NCBI GenBank assembly: GCA_028821035.1
Contig: JAPPHP010000253.1
Coordinates: forward strand, 1 to 11,279
Length of the DNA stretch: 11,279 nt
DNA from: Gammaproteobacteria bacterium
GTDB taxonomy: Bacteria; Pseudomonadota; Gammaproteobacteria; Pseudomonadales; Azotimanducaceae
Reading direction: 5' to 3'
Position numbers and translations under genes: made by a program. Positions 1 to 6,618 of the stretch are shown here, piece by piece. Below the pieces are notes generated by a model that did no database searches, was not told the DNA's origin, and saw nothing but the letters and a program-made list of their open reading frames with translations. Numbering within the stretch: the stretch's first letter is position 1; each line of letters begins with the position of its first letter.

Positions 1-974
1 TCGTCACCGTCCCGCAGCTCTACGGCGGCACCTACACGCTGTTCGCCCACATGCTGCCGAAGCAGGGCATCGAAGTGCGCTTCGCCGAGGACGACGGCCC
101 GGCGGACCTCGAGAAGCTGGTGGATGGCCGGACCAAGGCCATCTTCTGCGAGAGCATCGGCAATCCGGCCGGCAACATCATCGACCTCGAAGCCGTGGCC
201 GAGATGGCCCATTCGCACGGCGTGGCGACGATCGTGGACAACACCGTGGCGACCCCGGCGTTGCTGAAACCCGTCGATCACGGGTTCGACATCGTCGTGC
301 ACTCGATGACGAAATACATGGGCGGCCATGGCAACTCGCTGGGCGGAGTCATCGTGGACGGCGGGAACTTCTCCTGGGCGGACAACGCCGATCGGTACGC
401 GATGTTCACCACCCCGGAGCCGAGCTACCACGGCGTCGTGTACACGGACGCCCTCGGGCCGGCGGCGTACGTCGGGCGCGCCCGGACCGTGCCCCTGCGC
501 AACACGGGCTCCGCGATCTCGCCGTTCAACGCGTTCCTGATCATGCAGGGCCTGGAGACGCTGAATCTGCGCATGGAGCGACACTGCGAGAACGCCCTGG
601 CGGCCGCGCAACACCTGCAGGCACACCCGAAGGTGGAGTGGGTGAGCTACGCCGGACTGCCCGGCGACCGCTACCACGACCTGGCGCAACGCTACATGGG
701 CGGCCGCGCGTCGGGCATCCTGACGTTCGGCGTTCACGGCGGCTTCGACGCGGGCGTGAAGTTCTACGACGCGCTCAAGCTCTTCAAGCGGCTGGTGAAC
801 ATCGGCGACGCCAAGTCGCTCGCGTGCCATCCGGCATCGACCACGCACCGGCAGCTCAACGAGGCGGAACAGGAGAGCGTGGGCGTGCGCCCGGAGACGA
901 TACGCCTCTCCATCGGCATCGAGCACATCGACGACATCGTGGAGGACCTCGACCAGGCGCTGGCAGCGGTCTGA
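1..974 (+). CDS. metY: O-acetylhomoserine sulfhydrylase (aminocarboxypropyltransferase), 5'-truncated by window edge
   Basis: This cytoplasmic PLP enzyme of the Cys/Met-metabolism (gamma-elimination/replacement) family makes homocysteine from O-acetylhomoserine and sulfide. The open frame runs in from the left edge (first full codon at 3) and gives 323 residues to TGA 972-974. Family members are about 430 residues, so roughly the first 105 are missing and the start is not visible. Seen in the fragment: PQLYGGTY near the beginning, the ESIGNPAGNIIDLEA segment, IVDNTVATP (its Asp, fragment residue 79, contacts the pyridine nitrogen in the family), and HSMTKYMGGHG with the PLP Schiff-base lysine at fragment residue 104. 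A long C-terminal domain with LVNIGDAKSLACHPASTTH follows; this is the usual MetY C-terminal signature and also occurs in related cystathionine-type enzymes. MetY is favoured over MetB/MetZ by the SIGNPAGNIID and GGVIVDGG motifs. The following gene is 100 bp away and unrelated. Confidence 0.9.
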   Translation, partial: VTVPQLYGGTYTLFAHMLPKQGIEVRFAEDDGPADLEKLVDGRTKAIFCESIGNPAGNIIDLEAVAEMAHSHGVATIVDNTVATPALLKPVDHGFDIVVHSMTKYMGGHGNSLGGVIVDGGNFSWADNADRYAMFTTPEPSYHGVVYTDALGPAAYVGRARTVPLRNTGSAISPFNAFLIMQGLETLNLRMERHCENALAAAQHLQAHPKVEWVSYAGLPGDRYHDLAQRYMGGRASGILTFGVHGGFDAGVKFYDALKLFKRLVNIGDAKSLACHPASTTHRQLNEAEQESVGVRPETIRLSIGIEHIDDIVEDLDQALAAV

Positions 975-1035
975 TCGGGAGGACAATCTCCTACGAGACG
1001 GCGGGCGGAACTCCCACGCCTGCATGCGCTGATGT

Positions 1036-1051
1036 CCGGTAGGAGCACCGG
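1036..1051. repeat. small inverted repeat upstream of the Rpn gene
   Basis: A perfect 5-bp inverted repeat, CCGGT (1036-1040) and ACCGG (1047-1051), flanks a 6-nt loop AGGAGC. It lies 23 nt before the ATG of the Rpn-type gene. The loop looks like a Shine-Dalgarno core, but no start codon lies at a usable distance after it. It could therefore be a leader hairpin, a short operator-like palindrome or chance. With such a short stem, confidence is low. Confidence 0.25.
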
Positions 1052-1074
1052 TCGCCCCCCGTTACGGTGGAGTC

Positions 1075-2148
1075 ATGCGGCAGGACCCCACCTTCAAGGA
1101 CATCTTCGCCTATCCGTTCATGGTGGAGGAGCTCCTTCGTTGGTTCGTGGGCGACCTCCAAGGCGCCCGCGAGCTGGTCGACGGGCTGGACTTCTCCGGC
1201 CTTGCGCGCGTGCAGGAACAGTCGACGACGGGACCGCCGACGGACAAACGCAGCTACGCCAACGACATCGTCTGGCGCGTGCCGTTCCGCGACCGGGCGG
1301 AGGCGGACCGTACCTGGCTGCATATCGTCGTGATGATCGAGGTGCAGGGCGACGTGGACTACCTCATGGCCCTGCGCATCCGCAACTACGTCGACAACCA
1401 CTATCTCGATTTGTGGCGCGGACAGCGCTTCCGTTCGACCGACCGCCTGGCGCCGGTGCTGCCGGTGGTCATCTACACGGGCGCGCAGCCCTGGAGCGCG
1501 GCCGTGCGGGTGATCGACCTCGTGACCCCAAAGGAAACCGGCGACGCGCATCCGGATCCCGCCTCGCGCAGAAGCGGCCTGTTCGTCGGCGACGGGTACC
1601 TCACGCTTGACACGTTGCGGCTCGCTACGGACGATCTGCGCCACGACAACGCGGCGGCGCTGCTGGCCGGACTGTGCAACCCAACGTTTGAGCGCCTGCC
1701 TGCGCAGGCTGCGGCGTTACGCGCCCGGCTGGCCACGCCGGCGTTGCGGCCGCTTCTGGAGGTGGCTCTGCGCTGGGCGGAGCAGACGGCACAACGAACG
1801 ATCGGATTCGATCTGGGAGTGGACGATATGGCAGAAGTGGACCGGCTGGACGAGTCTGGAGAGCTCGAGGCGTACTTCGCGGAGCGACGGCGCGCCTACC
1901 AGGAGCAGTACCGGAAGGAGGGCCTCGAACAAGGTAAAGCACTCGGCATCGCTACGGAGCGGGCCCTGCTGCAGCGCTTGGCGTCTCGCAAGTTCGGCGC
2001 CGGCGCCGACGCGCGTCTGGCCCCGCTGCTGGCGGACATCGAAAACACCGACACCCTGGCGACCGTCGGGGAGTGGATCATCGACTGCGACACCTCCGAG
2101 GAACTGGTCGCGCGGCTCGCAGCCGGAAGCCACAGCGGCACGACGTAA
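1075..2148 (+). CDS. Rpn-family recombination-promoting nuclease / putative transposase (PD-(D/E)XK)
   Basis: A 357-residue protein of the Rpn/YhgA-like (transposase_31) group. In E. coli these are DNA nucleases that stimulate RecA-independent recombination and have been tied to phage defence. The N-terminus MRQDPTFKDIF fits the usual D-x-x-F-K start of the family. The nuclease core shows Asp64 (SYANDIVWRV), then Glu89-x-Gln91 (VMIEVQGDVDY), the PD-(D/E)XK-type D...ExQ pair, followed by LPVVIYTG (129-136), a family hallmark. Residues 252-357 form a charged helix (YRKEGLEQGKALG, 279-291) and a DUF4351-like tail (LLQRLASRKFG, 298-308). ATG 1075 is the first possible start after the in-frame stop at 1030-1032. 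It has only GGTGGAG at short spacing before it. The gene stands alone between metY and a DUF4175 gene, with no transposon ends seen, so it is probably accessory and horizontally mobile. Nuclease activity is inferred from the motifs. Confidence 0.85.
   Translation: MRQDPTFKDIFAYPFMVEELLRWFVGDLQGARELVDGLDFSGLARVQEQSTTGPPTDKRSYANDIVWRVPFRDRAEADRTWLHIVVMIEVQGDVDYLMALRIRNYVDNHYLDLWRGQRFRSTDRLAPVLPVVIYTGAQPWSAAVRVIDLVTPKETGDAHPDPASRRSGLFVGDGYLTLDTLRLATDDLRHDNAAALLAGLCNPTFERLPAQAAALRARLATPALRPLLEVALRWAEQTAQRTIGFDLGVDDMAEVDRLDESGELEAYFAERRRAYQEQYRKEGLEQGKALGIATERALLQRLASRKFGAGADARLAPLLADIENTDTLATVGEWIIDCDTSEELVARLAAGSHSGTT
1828..2148 (+). CDS. possible internally initiated small C-terminal Rpn protein (RpnS-like)
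   Basis: An in-frame ATG at 1828 (Met252 of the Rpn protein) is preceded by GGGAG at 1815-1819, 8 nt upstream. This is a better ribosome binding site than that of the full-length gene. It would yield a 106-residue protein beginning MAEVDRLDESGELEAYF and consisting of only the charged helix and DUF4351-like C-terminal domain, without the nuclease. Work on E. coli Rpn genes describes exactly this kind of intragenic small protein, which binds and blocks the toxic full-length nuclease. That this gene does the same is inferred from the site's strength and its position at the domain boundary. A purine-rich stretch in a coding sequence could also be chance. Confidence 0.4.
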   Translation: MAEVDRLDESGELEAYFAERRRAYQEQYRKEGLEQGKALGIATERALLQRLASRKFGAGADARLAPLLADIENTDTLATVGEWIIDCDTSEELVARLAAGSHSGTT

Positions 2149-2295
2149 CGCGCCGACGACAACGAAGATCGCCTTCCACCACGCTTCCTCCCAACCTCCG
2201 CCTACCGGTGGTCCCCGCACTCGCTTTGGCCCTTGTTCCGTGAGAGTCTGAAAGCTGCCGCGGAAACGCGCAGTCTCGGAGCCGCAACTCGGGTG

Positions 2296-5200
2296 ATGGG
2301 GTTGGCCGCGCACGGGGTCCTCGAAGCGTACGTCGCGCGGTGCGCGCGGCGGCTGCGCGGGGTGACGGTTATGCGGCTCGTCGCCATCGCATTCCTCGGG
2401 GTGCTTGCCGTTGCGGTCCTGTTCTCGGCAGTCGTGGTCTACTGGGTGCCGGGTTCCGGGTGGGCCGTCGCGGCCCGTGCGCTCCTGTGCATCGTCGCTG
2501 TGCTGCCGTTTCTGGCCGCCTGGCGGATGCGGGGAAGGGCCCGCGCCCCGGCCGATCGCATCGAACGCCTGGTACCGCAGTTCGATGGACGTCTCCGCAC
2601 GTGGGCCGACGCGCGGCGTCGGGGTCCCGAGTCGCGGCTCCTGGCGGTCCTGGCGCAGGAGACGGCGTCCGTCGCCGGGGACCATCGCCCGTCCGCGGTC
2701 GTTCCCGCACACGGGTTCATACCGTGGTCGCTGGCGGCCGGCGGCGCCATCGCCGCGCTGGTATGGCTGGTCGTCGCGGCGCCCACCGCGTGGCAGCTCG
2801 CCGGACAGCGACTCTTCACGGGTTCACTCTTCGCGGACGGCCAACCCCGCATCGTGGTGCAACCCGGCGACACCGTGGTGCCGCGCGGGTCGGATGTCGT
2901 CGTGCGGGCTACGCCCTGGGGCTTCGAACCGGGCGCGATGCGCCTGCATGCCGCGTTCGCGAGCGGCCCAGGCTGGGAGCGAGCCGACATGTCCGCCGCC
3001 GGCGAGGACGCATCGGAGTTCGTCCTCGTGGCCGTGACGGAACCGGTCGAGTACTACGTGTCCGCCGGGTCGCTCAACTCCGCCCGTTTCCGGGTGGATG
3101 TCGCGGACCTGCCGGCGGTCGAGACCCTGGCCCTAGACGTCACCTGGCCGGAGTGGACCGGCGTGGGCACCAGGCGGCAGGTCGAGGGAGACGTCGCCGG
3201 AGTGGAAGGGACCCGTGTCGCGGTCGAGGCGACGGCGGATCTCCCCTTGGCCGGCGCGCACCTGGTCCGCGACGGCGTCGCGCAGCCGATGGAGGTGGAG
3301 GGCCACGTCGGCGCGGCGCGTTTCGAGATCGACCGTGCGGGCGCCTGGCATCTCGCGGTGGTCCACGAGGACGCTCTCGTGCGCATCACGGAGGAGTTCG
3401 CGATCGACCTTGCGGTGGACACGCCCCCCGAGGTCGAGTTCGCCTTCCCCGGCCGCGACCGTTCCGTCACGTCCATCGAGGAACTGGCCCTGCGCTTTCG
3501 AGCCCGCGACGACTTCGGCGTCGAGGGGCTCGCGCTCCACTACTCGGTGAACGGCGGACCTTCCGTCGAGCGCGACCTGATCGCAGGGTCGGGCGTGGAA
3601 GTTGAAGGCCGCGAGTTGCTGATGTTCGAGGACCTCTCCACGCCGGAAGGGGAGACAGCGAGGGCGCTGCGGCCCGGCGATGTCGTCTCCTTCTTTGCCG
3701 AGGCCCGCGACCGGGAGCAGGCAACGCGCAGCGCGCTCTACTTCGCCGACGTGCGGCCGTTCGACCGGCGCTACCGCGAACGCCAGTCGCAGGGCGGCGG
3801 TGGGAGCGGTGGTCAGGGCATCGACATCGCGGCCCGCCAGCGGGACATCGTGAGCGCGACGTGGAACCTCATCCTCGAGCGGGACCAGGGAAAGCGTAGT
3901 GGCCAGGAACTCGATGACCGGACGGACGTGCTGGCACTCCTGCAGGACCGGCTCATGGAGCAGATCGATACGTTGATCGCGCGCAGCGAGGGACGGGGGC
4001 TGTCGGCGAGCGCCGAGATCGACGTCTTCGTCACGGAACTCGCGAAAGCCCGGGAGTTCATGGCGCCGGCGGCGGAGCGTCTTGGGGAACACGCCCTCGA
4101 CGAGGCGTTGCCGCTCGAGCAGAAGGCCCTGCAGCACGCGCTGGCCGCCGAGGCGGGTCTGCGCGAGATGAACGTGTCCCTGGCCTCGGAAAGCGGCGGG
4201 TCCGGCGGCGGAATGGACCGCTCGCTTTCCGAGTTGATCGACCTGGAGATGGACCCGGAGCGCAACCGTTACGAGGTGCCGCGCACGCCCGGGGGGTCGG
4301 ATTCGGGAGCCGGCGACGACGCGGAATGGGAGCGTCTGGCGGAACTCGCGCGCCGCCAGGAGGCCATGGCTCGCTCGGGGGCGGACCAGCAGATGCCCGT
4401 GTCGCGGTGGCGGCAGGAACGGTTGCGCAGGGAAGTCGAAGAGATGCGGCAACGGCTGGCACAAGCTGGCGGAGGACGCTCGGGACGCATCGACGATGCG
4501 ATCGAACGTCTCGACCAGGTGCGCGACGCCATCGACGACTCCCTGGAGGGGCGGGGCGATCGGCGGCAACAGGAACGGATCGCGGATGCGCTCAAGGAGG
4601 CGGCGGAGCAGCTGCGCGACGCGGGCCGCCAGCGCAACGTCGAAGCCATCGAGGAGGCGCGGCGCGGCGTGGCCGGCCTCGTCCGTACGCAGCAGGGCAT
4701 CAACGAGCGGCTCCAGACCTTGCAGGACGAGAGCCTGGACGCGGCGCGGCGGGGGACGCGGACTCCCTATTCCGCTGAGGATGCCCTGGACATCGCCACG
4801 GACGGCGACCGGAAGCGCCGCATGCAGGAGGAGTTCGGCGAGATCGTGCGCCGGCTCGAGGCGTTGCGGCCGTCCCTGCCGGAACGGGAGGGCGCATCGC
4901 TCGAGCGTGCGCTCGACGACGTGTCGGACGCGCGCCTGGTCGAGCGCATGGCCGCGGCGGCCGAGGTGTTCGACCGTGGCCGGCCGCTCTTCCTGATCGG
5001 GCAGGAAGAGTATGTCGAGGAGGCGTTGGCGCGTTTCGGCGACCGCCTCGGGCGGGTGGCGGCGCGCGCGGCGGCGCGCGCCGGCGGGGCGCCCACGGAA
5101 CCCGGGCTTGCGCGGGCCCAGGGCCTGCGGCGCGACCTCGAGCGCGCGGCGGTCGGCGAAGACGCCGCGGCGATGGAACGGGTCGCGCGCGCCGTGACGG

Positions 5201-5463
5201 TCATGGAACTGGAAGTGCTCGACGCGGACGATGCGCCGGACCTGTCGCCGGACCGTGCACGGTACCGTGCGCTCGGTACGTCCGGCGCGAACACGGAACG
5301 CCTGTACCGGATGACCCTCGACCGCCTGGACCGCCTCGAGGTTACCTTCGCGCGGTCGGGCGCGACCGGCATCCGCGCGGAGGAACCGCGCGACGACGCC
5401 TACGACTCCGAGGAGGTCGCGCGCTACTTCCGGCAGTTGAGCTGCGGCGACGCCTGCGACTGA
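2296..5463 (+). CDS. DUF4175-type large membrane-anchored protein
   Basis: A 1055-residue protein of unknown function resembling the DUF4175/TIGR02302 group. Three hydrophobic segments at about 26-49, 56-76 and 143-165 would anchor it in the inner membrane. Beta-rich, Ig-like sequence follows, including QPGDTVVPRGSDVVV and the family-typical DTPPEVEFAFPGRD (375 on) with the RARDDFGVEGLALHY motif (DDFGV at 405-409). A Gly-rich linker (500-506) leads to a long Arg/Glu-rich helical or coiled-coil region up to the C-terminus. That region contains LSELIDLEMDPERNRYEVP near 645-662 and ends CGDACD. I chose ATG 2296 (GTG 2293 directly before it) because GGAG lies at 2278-2281 and the family's N-terminal helix begins here. 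The frame stays open upstream to TTG 2233, which has no visible ribosome binding site. Relatives often sit beside MoxR, DUF58 and Bat-like genes, none of which is visible here. The family assignment is from pattern recognition only. Confidence 0.72.
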   Translation: MGLAAHGVLEAYVARCARRLRGVTVMRLVAIAFLGVLAVAVLFSAVVVYWVPGSGWAVAARALLCIVAVLPFLAAWRMRGRARAPADRIERLVPQFDGRLRTWADARRRGPESRLLAVLAQETASVAGDHRPSAVVPAHGFIPWSLAAGGAIAALVWLVVAAPTAWQLAGQRLFTGSLFADGQPRIVVQPGDTVVPRGSDVVVRATPWGFEPGAMRLHAAFASGPGWERADMSAAGEDASEFVLVAVTEPVEYYVSAGSLNSARFRVDVADLPAVETLALDVTWPEWTGVGTRRQVEGDVAGVEGTRVAVEATADLPLAGAHLVRDGVAQPMEVEGHVGAARFEIDRAGAWHLAVVHEDALVRITEEFAIDLAVDTPPEVEFAFPGRDRSVTSIEELALRFRARDDFGVEGLALHYSVNGGPSVERDLIAGSGVEVEGRELLMFEDLSTPEGETARALRPGDVVSFFAEARDREQATRSALYFADVRPFDRRYRERQSQGGGGSGGQGIDIAARQRDIVSATWNLILERDQGKRSGQELDDRTDVLALLQDRLMEQIDTLIARSEGRGLSASAEIDVFVTELAKAREFMAPAAERLGEHALDEALPLEQKALQHALAAEAGLREMNVSLASESGGSGGGMDRSLSELIDLEMDPERNRYEVPRTPGGSDSGAGDDAEWERLAELARRQEAMARSGADQQMPVSRWRQERLRREVEEMRQRLAQAGGGRSGRIDDAIERLDQVRDAIDDSLEGRGDRRQQERIADALKEAAEQLRDAGRQRNVEAIEEARRGVAGLVRTQQGINERLQTLQDESLDAARRGTRTPYSAEDALDIATDGDRKRRMQEEFGEIVRRLEALRPSLPEREGASLERALDDVSDARLVERMAAAAEVFDRGRPLFLIGQEEYVEEALARFGDRLGRVAARAAARAGGAPTEPGLARAQGLRRDLERAAVGEDAAAMERVARAVTVMELEVLDADDAPDLSPDRARYRALGTSGANTERLYRMTLDRLDRLEVTFARSGATGIRAEEPRDDAYDSEEVARYFRQLSCGDACD
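5060..5083. repeat. perfect 10-bp all-GC inverted repeat inside the DUF4175 gene
   Basis: CGGCGCGCGC (5060-5069) and GCGCGCGCCG (5074-5083) are exact reverse complements separated by GGCG. They would form a very stable 10-bp stem with a 4-nt loop in mRNA or as a cruciform. The arms are almost alternating purine-pyrimidine, a Z-DNA-prone pattern. The region encodes the Ala/Arg run RVAARAAARAGG. Alternating GCG/CGC codons for Ala and Arg could produce it without selection on the nucleic acid. There is no U-tract, so it is not an intrinsic terminator. Confidence 0.7.
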
Positions 5464-5497
5464 CCGGCGGCGCGAGCGGTCCGGCCGGGGGGCGGGC

Positions 5498-5503
5498 TAC
5501 ACT
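5498..5503 (+). promoter_or_regulatory. possible -10 element for the LLM oxidoreductase pair
   Basis: TACACT sits 27 nt before the ATG at 5531, in the 67-bp gap after the DUF4175 stop. It stands out as an AT-containing hexamer just after a G-rich stretch and resembles a sigma-70 -10 box. The sequence 17 bp upstream (AGCGGT) is a poor -35 box. A transcript starting near 5510 would carry GGAG at 5521-5524 for translation. This is a weak prediction from one hexamer. Confidence 0.25.
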
Positions 5504-5530
5504 GGCGACTTCCACGCAGCGGAGTTCGTC

Positions 5531-6601
5531 ATGGAGTTCTGGACCGCGACCGTATCCGCACCGACCCGGAGCGCCGACTTCGCGCGGCGGGCGGAGGCCG
5601 CCGGCTGGGACGGCATGCTGGTCGTGGACTCGCAGAACCTGTCGGGCGACCCGTACATCTGCCTGGCGCTCGCGGCGGAAGCGACGGAGACCCTCGGGCT
5701 CGCCACGTCCGTGACGAACCCGGTGACCCGTCACGCGGCGGTCACCGCCTCGTCCGCGCTGTCCGTGCAGCGCCTCTCGCACGGGCGCATGGTGGTCGGC
5801 ATCGGGCGCGGCGACAGCGCCCTCGCGCACCTCGGCCGGGCACCGGCGCGGCTCGGCTGGTTCGAGCGCTACGTGGCGCACTTGCAGGCGTACCTGGAGG
5901 GCCGTGAGATCGCCTTCGAGGACGTGGACATCCCGGAGAACGCCGCGGGTCCGACCGAGGTGCTCGGCCTCGCCGGCGAGCCGGAGACGAGTTCCATCCG
6001 CTGGATCGGTGACGGACCCAAGGTCCCGGTCGAGGTGGTCGCCACGGGCCCGCGGGTCATCGGGATCGCCGCGCGGCACGCGGACCGGGTACTGCTTGCC
6101 CTCGGCGCCGAGCCAAAGCGGATCGCGTGGGGGATCGAGACGGCGCGCCAGGCGGCGGCAGAAGCCGGGCGCGACCCGGACGCCCTGCGGTTCGGCGCCT
6201 ACGTCAACGTCGTCTGCCACGACGACCCGGCGGTGGGCCGGGAACTCGGGCGGGCGACCACCGGCCTCTTCGCCCGCTTTTCGGTGATGTACGGAGAGAT
6301 CTCGGGCCCCGCCGACGCGGAGCAGGCCGAGGTGTTCCACAACCTCCACGACCTGTATGACATGAACGCCCATGGCCAGGCTGGGGGTCGGCAGACGACG
6401 GCGCTCACCGAGGACTTCATCGACGGTTACGCGATCGTGGGAGGCCCTGACCATTGCGCCTCACGGCTGGGCGACCTCGTGGATCTCGGGATCGAGAAGT
6501 TCCTCGTCATGGGCCCCAACTTCGCGGCGCCGGCCACCGATGCCCGGGCCGCCGCGGCCCGCTTCGCGGAGGATGTGCTGCCGCGCCTGCGCGGCGTTTG
6601 A
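5531..6601 (+). CDS. LLM class (luciferase-like) flavin/F420-dependent oxidoreductase, copy A
   Basis: A 356-residue TIM-barrel oxidoreductase of the bacterial luciferase-like superfamily, which uses FMN or coenzyme F420 as hydride carrier. The substrate is unknown. Family features: the N-terminal strand and helix with RRAEAAGWDGMLVVDSQNL (19-37), the GLATSVTNPVTRHAAVTASS block (56-75) ending in the helix that precedes LSHGRMVVGIGRGDSALAHLG (82-102), and a C-terminal GGPDHCASRL...LGIEKFLVMGP stretch typical of Mer/LLM proteins. The length is normal for the family. The start is supported by GGAG at 5521-5524, 6 nt from the ATG. It is the first of two tandem paralogues, with only 17 bp to copy B, so the two are almost certainly co-transcribed. 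Whether it uses FMN or F420 cannot be decided from the motifs I can see. Resemblance to methylenetetrahydromethanopterin reductase is at superfamily level only. Confidence 0.88.
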   Translation: MEFWTATVSAPTRSADFARRAEAAGWDGMLVVDSQNLSGDPYICLALAAEATETLGLATSVTNPVTRHAAVTASSALSVQRLSHGRMVVGIGRGDSALAHLGRAPARLGWFERYVAHLQAYLEGREIAFEDVDIPENAAGPTEVLGLAGEPETSSIRWIGDGPKVPVEVVATGPRVIGIAARHADRVLLALGAEPKRIAWGIETARQAAAEAGRDPDALRFGAYVNVVCHDDPAVGRELGRATTGLFARFSVMYGEISGPADAEQAEVFHNLHDLYDMNAHGQAGGRQTTALTEDFIDGYAIVGGPDHCASRLGDLVDLGIEKFLVMGPNFAAPATDARAAAARFAEDVLPRLRGV

Positions 6602-6618
6602 CTCGAGGAGAACCCGCC

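Noticed and set aside
978..991. GGAG...CTCC inverted repeat just after the metY stop, considered as a terminator
   Set aside because: Only a 4-bp stem and no U-tract.
1032..1610. A 192-codon frame overlapping the Rpn gene on the same strand
   Set aside because: Frame-shifted shadow of the Rpn coding sequence with an Arg/Pro/Gly-biased product; the Rpn frame carries the nuclease motifs.
2149..2295. Possible terminator or promoter between the Rpn and DUF4175 genes (CCACC ... GGTGG)
   Set aside because: The arms are short and about 26 nt apart, there is no U-tract, and no convincing -35/-10 pair was found.
3133..4569. A 478-codon antisense frame within the DUF4175 gene
   Set aside because: Antisense shadow in GC-rich DNA; no family motifs, and it opposes a coherent protein.
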